From assembly GCA_964624465.1 (NCBI GenBank), contig CAZUZD010000360.1:1-6024 (forward strand): a DNA stretch of 6,024 nucleotides. Reading direction: 5' to 3'. This DNA is from CAZUZD01 sp964624465 (GTDB taxonomy: Bacteria > Planctomycetota > Planctomycetia > Isosphaerales > Isosphaeraceae). Below, one piece after another: positions 1 to 5,838 of the stretch. The notes beneath the pieces are model-generated. The model made no database searches. It was not told where the DNA came from and worked only from the letters and a program-made list of their open reading frames with translations. The position numbers and the translations under genes were made by a program. Within the stretch, counting starts at the first letter, position 1. Every line of letters starts with the position of its first letter.

Positions 1-927
1 CGGCCGGGTCGGGTTCGTGCTCGACGGCAGCACGTGCGGCAGGCTGGCGATGCTGATGATGTCGGGCGCGTGGCCGCCGCCGGCCCCCTCGGTGTGGAAG
101 CTGTGGATCGCGCGGCCCTTCATCGCGGCCACCGAGTCGGCCAGGAAGCCCGACTCGTTGAGCGTGTCGGTGTGGATCGCGATCTGGATGTCGTACTGGT
201 CGGCGACGGTCAGGCTGGTGTCGATGACCGCGGGGGTGGTGCCCCAGTCCTCGTGGAGCTTCAGCCCGCAGGCGCCGGCGCGGATCTGGTCCTCGAGCGG
301 GCCGGGCAGGCTGCCGTTGCCCTTGCCCAGGATGCCGACGTTGACCGGCAGGGCCTCGAACGCCTGGAACATCCGCATGATGTTCCAGGGGCCGGGCGTG
401 CAGGTGGTGGCCCACGTGCCCGTGGCCGAGCCGGTGCCGCCGCCGATCAGCGTGGTGATGCCGCTGGCCAGCGCCGTCTCGATCTGCTGCGGGCAGATGA
501 AGTGGATGTGCGTGTCCACGCCGCCGGCGACGACGATCCGCCCCTCGGCCGCGATGATCTCGGTGCCCGGTCCGATGACCAGGCGCGGGTCGACGCCGCA
601 CTGGGTCAGCGGGTTGCCCGACTTGCCGACGGCGACGATCCGACCGTCACGGACGCCGATGTCCCCCTTGACGATCCCCCAGTGGTCGACGATCACGGCG
701 TTGGTGATCACCAGGTCGCAGTGGGGCGGACCCATCGGGGTGATGATCGGGCACTGGTCCTGGCCGTCACGGATGCTCTTGCCGCCGCCGAAGATCGACT
801 CCTCGCCGTAGTCGATGTGGTCCTGCTCGATCTCGATGATCAGCTCGGTGTCGGCCAGCCGGATCCGGTCACCCTTGGTCGGGCCGTACTTCTTGGCGTA
901 CGCCTTGCGCGAGATCTTGACGCTCAT
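1..927 (-). CDS. ureC: Urease alpha subunit, N-terminal 309 residues (runs off the window)
   Basis: Catalytic subunit of the cytoplasmic nickel urease, which hydrolyses urea to ammonia and carbamate. The visible part reads as a canonical UreC without a stop up to the window edge; family members are about 570 residues, so a little over half is present. Nickel-site residues are intact and sit a constant six residues later than in Klebsiella numbering: His140 and His142 in VDTHIHF, Lys223 in GLKLHEDWG (the lysine that is carbamylated in the family), His252 in IAIHTDTLNESGF and His278 in FHTEGAGGGHAPD. The flap His and the last Asp ligand lie beyond the window. The ATG at 927-925 is preceded by GGGGGAG (934-940) with 6 nt spacing. 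It lies 52 nt downstream of ureB in the same transcription unit. Identification is secure; only completeness is unknown. Confidence 0.98.
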   Translation of the reverse strand, partial: MSVKISRKAYAKKYGPTKGDRIRLADTELIIEIEQDHIDYGEESIFGGGKSIRDGQDQCPIITPMGPPHCDLVITNAVIVDHWGIVKGDIGVRDGRIVAVGKSGNPLTQCGVDPRLVIGPGTEIIAAEGRIVVAGGVDTHIHFICPQQIETALASGITTLIGGGTGSATGTWATTCTPGPWNIMRMFQAFEALPVNVGILGKGNGSLPGPLEDQIRAGACGLKLHEDWGTTPAVIDTSLTVADQYDIQIAIHTDTLNESGFLADSVAAMKGRAIHSFHTEGAGGGHAPDIISIASLPHVLPSSTNPTRP

Positions 928-979
928 GCGAATCTCCCCCGGATCGTCTCAGGTCGGGCCTTGGCTGGGATGAGGATGG

Positions 980-1357
980 TCACTTGCCGGGGGCGTCGCC
1001 GAACCCCTGCTCGCGGCAGCGCCGCAGGCTCATCTCGCGGGTGTACGGGTCGTCGAGCCGGCCGTTGACGAGGGCGCAGAAGCCGTAGACCGTGCGCTCG
1101 CCCGAGTACGGCACCAGGTGGACGTCCTTGACCTCGCCCGGCTCGAACCGGACCGACGTGCCGCTGGGCAGGTCGAGGCGGGTGCCGTACGCCTGCTCGC
1201 GGTCGAAGACCAGCGCCTTGTTGACCTCGAAGAAGTGGTAGTGGGCGCCGATCTGCACCGGGCGGTCGCCGGTGTTGTTGACCTTGACGGTCACCACCGG
1301 GCGGCCGGCGTTGAGTTCCAGGTCGGGTCCGTCGAAGAGAAATTCGCCTGGGATCAC
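980..1357 (-). CDS. ureB: Urease beta subunit
   Basis: Structural beta subunit of the (UreABC)3 urease, which packs against UreA and UreC in the cytoplasm; it carries no catalytic residues. The 125-residue product starts MIPGE, as UreB proteins usually do, and shows family landmarks: IGAHYHFFEVN at 37-46, the stretch AYGTRLDLPSGTSVRFEPGE around 56-75, and RTVYGFCALVNG at 88-99. The length is in the normal range for a free-standing UreB, with a charged C-terminal tail (REMSLRRCREQGFG). The start codon is GTG (complement of cac, 1355-1357), supported by GGAG at 1365-1368 with 7 nt spacing; no in-frame ATG upstream fits better. It follows ureA by 52 nt through an exceptionally C-rich (in the mRNA) spacer, reported separately, and precedes ureC by 52 nt. 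Confidence 0.97.
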   Translation of the reverse strand: MIPGEFLFDGPDLELNAGRPVVTVKVNNTGDRPVQIGAHYHFFEVNKALVFDREQAYGTRLDLPSGTSVRFEPGEVKDVHLVPYSGERTVYGFCALVNGRLDDPYTREMSLRRCREQGFGDAPGK

Positions 1358-1368
1358 GGCTCGTCTCC

Positions 1369-1408
1369 GGGGCGGGGGTGATGCGGGATGGGACGGGTGG
1401 GGGCGGGG
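1369..1408 (+). other. Seven-run G-rich tract (C-rich in mRNA) between ureA and ureB
   Basis: Seven runs of three or more G (1369-1372, 1374-1378, 1385-1387, 1390-1392, 1395-1397, 1399-1403, 1405-1408) fill 27 of 40 positions on the plus strand, the template strand for the operon, with loops of 1-6 nt. It lies wholly in the noncoding gap between the ureA stop and the ureB ribosome binding site, so protein coding does not account for it. The transcript of this gap is C-rich and G-poor. Confidence 0.6.
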
Positions 1409-1409
1409 C

Positions 1410-1712
1410 TCAGCGGATCGGCTCGTGGACCGTGACGAGCTTGCTGCCGTCGGGGAACGTCGGCTCGACCTGGATCATGCCGATCAGGTCGGCGACGCCG
1501 TCCATCACGTCGGCCCGGGTCAGGATCTCGCGACCGGCGGACATGACCTCGGCCACCGTCTTGCCGTCCCGGGCCATCTCCATGAGCTCGGCCGTGATCA
1601 GCGCGGTCGCCTCGGGCAGGTTCAGCTTCAGGCCGCGATCCTTCCGCTGGCGCGCCACCTGCGCGGCCACGAAGATCAGGAGCTTGTCGCGTTCTTGCGG
1701 GGAGAGCTGCAT
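1410..1712 (-). CDS. ureA: Urease gamma subunit
   Basis: Smallest structural subunit of urease, exactly 100 residues, which is the usual length for a separate bacterial UreA. It begins MQLSPQERDKLLIF and carries the conserved LNLPEATALITAELMEMARDG segment (about 30-50), a GREILTRADVMDGV helix (60-72) and the C-terminal FPDGSKLVTVHEPI motif (86-99). It is not fused to UreB, unlike in Helicobacter. The ATG at 1712-1710 has GAGGA at 1721-1725 with 8 nt spacing. It is the first urease subunit gene of the cluster; the expected ureD is not immediately upstream, and the urea transporter gene takes that place 50 nt away. Start and function are both well supported by conserved sequence. Confidence 0.98.
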   Translation of the reverse strand: MQLSPQERDKLLIFVAAQVARQRKDRGLKLNLPEATALITAELMEMARDGKTVAEVMSAGREILTRADVMDGVADLIGMIQVEPTFPDGSKLVTVHEPIR

Positions 1713-1762
1713 CGGAACGGTCCTCGAATCGGGCGGCGAGGGAAGACAGGGTTCTGAGCGGT

Positions 1763-2761
1763 TCAGGCGCCCGGCGGCGGCGGCGCCGGATGCAGGGACG
1801 CGGCGTCGAGCCGGCCCAGGAGCTGGACGATCCAGGTGGCCAGCACGAACGGCGCGGTCAACGCCGGCAGCCCGGTCAGCGGCAGCAGCTCGGTCAGCGG
1901 CACCGCGACGAGCATGCCCAGCAGGGCCGGGATCAGCGACCGGCGCCAGAGGTACAGGGCCACGGCCGCCAGCGCGGAGTTGTAGCCGTAGAGCCCCAGG
2001 CGGATGTTGTCGTAAAGCGATCGCTCGACCAGCCGCTCGGGGTCGAGGGCGCGATAGGCCTCGGTCGCGTGGTGGCTGGCCAGCAGCATCCCCACCACCG
2101 AGCCGGCCAGCACCAGCAGCGCGTGCCGGGTGTCGCCCAGGGCGATGCCCGCCAGGAACAGCAGCCCGGCCCAGAGGCTCCCCTGGAACATCACCTGCCC
2201 GACCCCGTGCGCCGTCGCCTCGATGGCCAGCGGCAGCGGCGGGTTCGGGATCAGCGGCGCCGCCCCCGGGTTGGCCGCCAGGCCGAGCGCCCCGCCCACG
2301 AGCACCAGGGCCCAGGTGGTCACGATGAAGGGGCCGGTGTAGGTCGGGAACGGCAGGGCGGTCCGCACCAGCCGCGTCAGGAACGTGGCCGCGACGCAGC
2401 CGACGACCAGGAGCACCGCCAGGCCCGGCCCGAATTTGAAGAAAAACAGCGACGCCAGCCCGACGAGCGTGGCATTGAAGCCATAAATGCCCGCCGCGGT
2501 CTCACCCGCATCGAATCGCGCCAGCCGCGCCGTGGCGGTGCCGATGGCCGCCCCGGCCACCGCGCCCAGGGCCAGCGCCGGCGAGCCGGCGGCGATCCCC
2601 AGCGCGAAGCAGAGGCCGCTCAGGGCGTTCTCCTGGAAGAACACCTGGCCGATGCCCCGGAGCACCGCGCGGGCCGGCTCGGGAACCTGGCGCTCGAGCG
2701 CTGCGGCCGTTGCCAGGAAGCCCTGTGCCGGGACCACGGTCGACGTCGAGGACGAGCCCAT
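1763..2761 (-). CDS. UT-family urea transporter (urea channel)
   Basis: Predicted inner-membrane urea channel of the UT family (mammalian UT-A/UT-B, Desulfovibrio dvUT, Yersinia Yut), which lets urea flow down its gradient. The 332-residue protein is almost entirely hydrophobic with about ten membrane segments and shows the family's internal two-fold repeat. Half one has GQVFFQENALSG (38-49), GFNATLVGLA (94-103) and LPFPTYTGPF (136-145). Half two has GQVMFQGSLWAG (188-199), GYNSALAAVAL (259-269) and LPALTAPF (298-305). The LPxxTxPF-type boxes are the UT signature lining the selectivity filter. The length fits bacterial members. A Pro-rich tail (HPAPPPPGA) ends it. The ATG at 2761 has GGAG (2771-2774) 9 nt upstream, just 3 nt past the carbonic anhydrase stop, suggesting translational coupling. 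Adjacent urease genes strongly support urea as substrate; ammonia or a short amide is a less likely alternative. Confidence 0.94.
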   Translation of the reverse strand: MGSSSTSTVVPAQGFLATAAALERQVPEPARAVLRGIGQVFFQENALSGLCFALGIAAGSPALALGAVAGAAIGTATARLARFDAGETAAGIYGFNATLVGLASLFFFKFGPGLAVLLVVGCVAATFLTRLVRTALPFPTYTGPFIVTTWALVLVGGALGLAANPGAAPLIPNPPLPLAIEATAHGVGQVMFQGSLWAGLLFLAGIALGDTRHALLVLAGSVVGMLLASHHATEAYRALDPERLVERSLYDNIRLGLYGYNSALAAVALYLWRRSLIPALLGMLVAVPLTELLPLTGLPALTAPFVLATWIVQLLGRLDAASLHPAPPPPGA

Positions 2762-2777
2762 GCGACCACGCTCCGGT

Positions 2778-3506
2778 TCAGGCGAGGATCTCGACGCGGC
2801 CGGACTTGAGGTCGTACACGCCGCCGACCACCTTGAGCTCGCCGCCGCCGGCGAACTTGGAGAGGATCGGGTCGAGGCCCCGGATCGTGGCCACGCACTT
2901 GCGGACGTTGGCCTTGATGACGTTGTCGAGCTTGTCGCCCGGCTGGCCCGCGGCGTCGGCCACCGCCGGCCGGATCACGTCGACCAGGCCCTCGATGGCG
3001 CCCGGGAGCACGTCCTTGGCGTCGATGTGCGTGATCGCCGCCTTGACGGCGCCGCAGGCGCTGTGGCCCAGCACCACGATCAGCCGGGCACCCAGCTCGG
3101 CGACGGCGAACTCCAGGCTCCCCTTGATGACGGGGCCCGTGTTGGTGACGACGTTGCCGGCCACCCGGACCACGAACAGGTCGCCGACGCCCTGGTCGAA
3201 GATCAGCTCGGGGGCGACCCGCGAGTCGGCGCAGGCGACGATGATCGCCGTCGGGGCCTGGCCCTCGGCCAGCGCGGCGAAGTCCTCGGGGCGGCGGCGC
3301 GAGAGCAGCGACGGCGTGCCAGCGATGAACCGGCGGTTGCCTTCGAGCAGCTTCTCGAGCACCGCGTCCGGCGCGACGGCGGGGGCGGCGGGGGCCGCCG
3401 GCTCGCTGGCGGACGATGTCCCATGCGTGAGGCCCAGGCCGGCGCCTGCGGCCAATCCGGCGAGGCGGACGAAGTCACGGCGGGAGGGGTCGGAGGGCGG
3501 ACGCAT
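2778..3506 (-). CDS. Beta-class carbonic anhydrase with a twin-arginine export signal
   Basis: Predicted zinc enzyme interconverting CO2 and bicarbonate. From the chosen start it has 242 residues. Residues 8-14 are SRRDFVR, a good Tat box, followed by a hydrophobic Ala/Gly/Leu segment (15-27) and a possible signal-peptidase site after SSA (31-33). An Ala/Pro linker precedes the enzyme domain (about 46-242). Beta-class hallmarks are all present: CADSR with Cys92, Asp94 and Arg96, and GHSACGA with His148 and Cys151, giving the Cys-His-Cys zinc site and the Asp-Arg dyad. The ATG at 3506 is preferred over an in-frame ATG at 3557 because AGGAG (3516-3520) lies 9 nt upstream and because the longer form would put 17 extra residues before the Tat box. 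It stands first in the urea cluster, 16 nt before the urea transporter, suggesting a role in handling CO2 from urea hydrolysis. The fold is certain; export is inferred. Confidence 0.94.
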   Translation of the reverse strand: MRPPSDPSRRDFVRLAGLAAGAGLGLTHGTSSASEPAAPAAPAVAPDAVLEKLLEGNRRFIAGTPSLLSRRRPEDFAALAEGQAPTAIIVACADSRVAPELIFDQGVGDLFVVRVAGNVVTNTGPVIKGSLEFAVAELGARLIVVLGHSACGAVKAAITHIDAKDVLPGAIEGLVDVIRPAVADAAGQPGDKLDNVIKANVRKCVATIRGLDPILSKFAGGGELKVVGGVYDLKSGRVEILA

Positions 3507-3515
3507 GGCCGAGAA

Positions 3516-3520
3516 CTCCT
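3516..3520 (-). promoter_or_regulatory. Ribosome binding site that decides the carbonic anhydrase start
   Basis: Reads AGGAG on the coding strand, 9 nt before the ATG at 3506. It selects the inner start that places the Tat motif near the N-terminus, over the longer 259-residue reading from 3557. Confidence 0.75.
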
Positions 3521-3636
3521 GGGGCACGGGCGGGTGCCGGACCGGCGCTGGCGGCACCGAGAGGTGGTCCGACGGAGGTGGATCGTGTCGCGGAGCCGGA
3601 TCGCAGCATCGCGACGGGCCCGTGCAATTGGAGGTC

Positions 3637-3664
3637 AGGATAGCGATTGGGTTCGAAGTGGCAA
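3637..3664 (-). promoter_or_regulatory. Candidate sigma-70-type promoter for the carbonic anhydrase / urea transporter / urease operon
   Basis: On the minus strand TTGCCA (3664-3659; five of six matches to TTGACA) is followed after 16 nt by TATCCT (3642-3637; four of six to TATAAT). Transcription would start near 3630, giving a leader of roughly 120 nt before the carbonic anhydrase ATG. It lies in the only sizeable gap upstream of the cluster. Found by eye, so chance matches are possible. Confidence 0.35.
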
Positions 3665-3684
3665 AGAGGTCACTGTCGGCTGAA

Positions 3685-3725
3685 GCAAATTTGCACCGGT
3701 GAATAAAAAGTTAACATTAAAATCG
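3685..3725. promoter_or_regulatory. AT-rich block with adjacent palindromes upstream of the urea operon
   Basis: An AT-rich island in otherwise very GC-rich DNA. It holds the perfect palindrome GCAAATTTGC (3685-3694), the abutting perfect palindrome CACCGGTG (3694-3701), then AATAAAAAG, GTTAAC (3710-3715) and a TTAA-CA-TTAA dyad (3711-3720). It lies between the porin stop and the candidate operon promoter, about 20-60 nt upstream of the -35 element, a typical place for an activator site. The regulator cannot be named from the sequence. AT-richness could also just mark the 3' end of the porin transcript. Confidence 0.4.
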
Positions 3726-3741
3726 AAGGGGCTTTCCTGTC

Positions 3742-3763
3742 GGCGGCAGCGCCGGGGGCCGCC
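3742..3763 (-). terminator. Possible weak hairpin terminator after the porin gene
   Basis: Immediately after the porin TGA the coding strand reads GGCGGC, a 10-nt loop, then GCCGCC, a perfect 6-bp all-GC stem. No T-run follows directly; the first T-rich stretch (ATTTTAATG, then CTTTTTATTC) starts about 18 nt later. It is therefore a poor intrinsic terminator, and read-through from the porin into the urea operon remains possible. Confidence 0.3.
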
Positions 3764-5563
3764 TCAGAAGTAGAGCTGGAACCGGAGCCAGAACATGTCG
3801 GCGGTCTGCTGGAACTGGCCGGGGCGGTACTGGACGGGGTCGGCGAAGTCGCCGCGGAGCCAGAACATGTAGATCTTGATGTAGTCGTTCCAGTACCAGT
3901 TCAGGCCCAGCTCGGTGGTGGCGGCCTGGTTCGACCAGAGCGCCGGGTCGGCCAGGCCGGCGGTGAAGACGTCGTCGCCGAGCCCGAGCACGCTGTAGCG
4001 GGCGACCGCCTCCCAGGCGCCCGGGCCGCGACGCCCCTGGTCGGCGCGGGTCGTGAGGAAGGGCCGCAGCGGCGTCACCCGCGTCCGTCGCTCCACCTGC
4101 TCGCCGGTGAGGAAGTAGCCCGCCGAGACGTAGTAGCCCCGGAACGGCACCCGGGTCGACCGCTGGGCCCCCGGCGCCACGTAGCCCCCGTAGCCGTACT
4201 GCCACTCGCCGATCAGCGACAGGCTCTTGTGGTAGTACGCCGCATGCACCGAGCCGAGCAGGCGATCGCCCCGCTCGATCACGCCCCGGTCGAGGATCAG
4301 GAACGGGGTGGTGGCCGGGCCCGGTACGTCGGCCGAGGGGGAGCCGCCGGCGATCCGGAACGAGGCGGGGACGGGCGCCTGGTCCTGGTCGCCGTAGGCC
4401 ACCGAGGTGCCGACGTTCAGGAATCGCAGCCAGGGCAGCGCCTCGGATTCCTGGAACGGCCGGGCGTTGAGGTATCCGACGAAGTCGAGCCCGTTGGCCA
4501 CCGGCTCGAACGAGTTCCGGGAACCGTTGAAGACGCCGGCCGCGTAGTCGAGCCGCTTGTCGAGGAGGTAGCCCCAGGCCATGGCGCCATACTGGCGGTT
4601 CAGCGACAGGTTCGTGGTGAAAATCGAGCGCTCGGGCGTGGGCAGCCAGTAGTTCGAGATGGCGTACTGATCGTAGAGCATGGGCGTGAAGAAGCGCCCG
4701 ATGCGGAACTGGAACCGGTCGTCGAGGTGGAGGTTCACGAAGGCGTTCAGCACGTTGAGGCTGCCGAAGCCCCGGTTGATCGCCAGCTCGTACTCGATCG
4801 GCCGGGTGATGTTGCCGCTGAAGAAGATCCGCTGTCGCGGTAGGTAGATGCCGCTGTTGGCCGGCACCTGATCCTGGCCCCAGACGCGGCCCTCGATCTG
4901 CGATTCGTAGTGGATCTGGAGCCGGAACTCCTCGTCCTCGGTGCTGAACCGGAAGCCGGGCCCGAAGGTGCCGCCGAGGGCCTGCCGGCCCCCGGGGCGC
5001 CGGGGGGGGTAGGAGTAGCCGGGCGCCGGGGCGTACGGGGCGAACTGCCCCTCGGTGTAATCGGGCACCGGGGTGTCGGCGTCGACCGTGTCCCGCGGGG
5101 CATCGTCGAGCAGCGGCAGCAACGGCGAGGGAGCCGGGGTCGGGGGCGGGGCCGGCGGCAGCGGTCCGTCCGCCCCCGCCGCAGCGGCGGGGGCCACGGG
5201 GCCCCCCGGCCGCCCTTCGAGCCGATCGAGGATCGCGCGGAACTGATCGGCCTGCTCGGCCCGGGTGCGCTGGAGCTCCTCAGTGAGCCGGCGATTCTGC
5301 TCCTCGATGGCGCCGTAGCGAGCCTCGAGCTCGCGATTGCGCTGCTCCATGGCCCGCAGCCGGGCCAGGACCTCCGGGGCACCGCCCGCGCCGTCGGGGC
5401 CCACGGCGGGTGCCGGTGCCGGCGACGGGGGCGTGGGTGTGGGTGTGGGGGACGCTTGCGGCGGGGCGGCGACGGCCGCAGTGCCCGCGCCAGCGCCAGC
5501 AAGCAGGCACCACATGGCCGCCACGGTCCAGGAGGCAGCCCGACCTCTGGCGGCGAATCGCAC
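3764..5563 (-). CDS. Outer-membrane porin of the phosphate-selective porin O/P type with N-terminal coiled coil
   Basis: Predicted 599-residue outer-membrane channel. Domains in order: Sec signal peptide (about 1-32, hydrophobic core WTVAAMWCLLAGAGAG, likely cut after AVA at 30-32); Pro/Thr-rich stretch (36-56); charged heptad-like coiled coil (about 63-117, e.g. RNRELEARYGAIEEQNRRL); second Pro/Ala-rich linker (118-190); and a beta-barrel (about 200-599) rich in alternating aromatic strands, ending RFQLYF, a typical C-terminal Phe signal for barrel insertion. Segments such as LPRQRIFFSGNITRPIEYELAI, FQFRIGRFFTPMLYDQY and GLNWYWNDYIKIYMFWLRGDF resemble OprO/OprP-type porins. Start is GTG at 5563-5561, backed by GGAGG (5571-5575) 7 nt upstream. 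It lies 257 nt upstream of the urea operon on the same strand and may have its own promoter. The family name does not prove phosphate specificity; urea, anions or general solutes are all possible. Confidence 0.88.
   Translation of the reverse strand: MRFAARGRAASWTVAAMWCLLAGAGAGTAAVAAPPQASPTPTPTPPSPAPAPAVGPDGAGGAPEVLARLRAMEQRNRELEARYGAIEEQNRRLTEELQRTRAEQADQFRAILDRLEGRPGGPVAPAAAAGADGPLPPAPPPTPAPSPLLPLLDDAPRDTVDADTPVPDYTEGQFAPYAPAPGYSYPPRRPGGRQALGGTFGPGFRFSTEDEEFRLQIHYESQIEGRVWGQDQVPANSGIYLPRQRIFFSGNITRPIEYELAINRGFGSLNVLNAFVNLHLDDRFQFRIGRFFTPMLYDQYAISNYWLPTPERSIFTTNLSLNRQYGAMAWGYLLDKRLDYAAGVFNGSRNSFEPVANGLDFVGYLNARPFQESEALPWLRFLNVGTSVAYGDQDQAPVPASFRIAGGSPSADVPGPATTPFLILDRGVIERGDRLLGSVHAAYYHKSLSLIGEWQYGYGGYVAPGAQRSTRVPFRGYYVSAGYFLTGEQVERRTRVTPLRPFLTTRADQGRRGPGAWEAVARYSVLGLGDDVFTAGLADPALWSNQAATTELGLNWYWNDYIKIYMFWLRGDFADPVQYRPGQFQQTADMFWLRFQLYF
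5129..5151 (+). other. Potential G-quadruplex in the porin Pro-rich linker
   Basis: G-runs at 5129-5131, 5136-5139, 5142-5146 and 5148-5151 with loops of 4, 2 and 1 nt on the template strand of the porin. It encodes the Pro/Ala linker around residues 138-145. It meets the usual sequence rule for a quadruplex but is explained by CCC-type proline codons. Confidence 0.45.
5427..5451 (+). other. Potential G-quadruplex in the early porin coding region
   Basis: Four G-runs (5427-5431, 5435-5437, 5441-5443, 5447-5451) separated by 3-nt loops CGT, TGT and TGT on the plus strand, which is the template strand of the porin. On the coding strand it encodes a Pro-Thr repeat just after the signal peptide, so codon choice for Pro may be the only reason for it. 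Confidence 0.5.
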
Positions 5564-5570
5564 GCGATGG

Positions 5571-5575
5571 CCTCC
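5571..5575 (-). promoter_or_regulatory. Strong ribosome binding site supporting the GTG start of the porin
   Basis: GGAGG on the coding strand, 7 nt before the GTG at 5563. This supports the GTG as start and keeps the full Arg-containing n-region of the signal peptide, rather than an inner Met at residue 17. Confidence 0.75.
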
Positions 5576-5616
5576 GTCGGCGCCGGTGGGCGCACCCCTC
5601 CCTGGGCACGATCGAT

Positions 5617-5629
5617 CACCGGATCGGTG
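5617..5629. repeat. Inverted repeat in the porin leader/promoter region
   Basis: CACCG (5617-5621), GAT spacer, CGGTG (5625-5629): a perfect 5-bp dyad next to the candidate -10 element and over the predicted transcription start of the porin, an operator-like position. The same half-sites overlap as CACCGGTG at 3694-3701 upstream of the urea operon. Confidence 0.3.
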
Positions 5630-5658
5630 TATCTACGGCAACCCCCGGATCGCGACAA
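5630..5658 (-). promoter_or_regulatory. Candidate promoter for the porin
   Basis: On the minus strand TTGTCG (5658-5653; four of six to TTGACA), a 17-nt spacer, then TAGATA (5635-5630; three of six to TATAAT). Predicted start near 5623 gives a leader of about 60 nt. The match is modest; the optimal spacing and position are its main support. Confidence 0.28.
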
Positions 5659-5713
5659 GAGCAACCTGCCCGGCGGCCGGGTGTTCCGCCCCGGATCGGC
5701 GAAACCCGGCCTC

Positions 5714-5743
5714 TTGACAATTGCGATTCCAGGGCTCGAAGAT
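5714..5743 (+). promoter_or_regulatory. Candidate promoter for the divergent secreted-protein gene
   Basis: A perfect TTGACA at 5714-5719 is followed after 18 nt by GAAGAT (5738-5743), which matches TATAAT at only three positions. Transcription would start near 5750, leaving a leader of about 90 nt before the ATG at 5839. The leader contains a small hairpin, CCGGC / GCCGG with a 4-nt loop (5796-5809). Confidence 0.35.
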
Positions 5744-5838
5744 GAATAAGTTAGTGCAACCGTCTGCGCCGCCATCCGGCGAAACTCGACCCGCCCCGGC
5801 GCTCGCCGGTGAGTGGCCCCTGAAGGTAAATTCGTATC

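Noticed and set aside
34..1068. Long plus-strand open frame opposite ureC and ureB
   Set aside because: It is antisense to two unmistakable urease genes. Its translation is a low-complexity Arg/Asp/Ala-rich shadow caused by high GC, with no recognisable domain.
1790..2809. Long plus-strand open frame opposite the urea transporter
   Set aside because: The product is a run of Arg, Gln, Gly and Pro without motifs, complementary to a well-supported UT-family gene.
3507..3557. 17-residue N-terminal extension of the carbonic anhydrase from the ATG at 3557
   Set aside because: The inner ATG at 3506 has a well-placed AGGAG and puts the Tat box at residues 8-14; the extension would bury it behind a Pro-rich segment.
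2487..3683. Two overlapping long plus-strand frames opposite the carbonic anhydrase
   Set aside because: They lie antisense to a gene with intact catalytic residues and show only compositional bias.
3685..3699. Possible sigma-54 promoter (GG ... GC) on the minus strand upstream of the urea operon
   Set aside because: The GG and GC are separated by nine bases rather than the required ten, and the flanking consensus is poor. This spacing is strict in known sigma-54 promoters.
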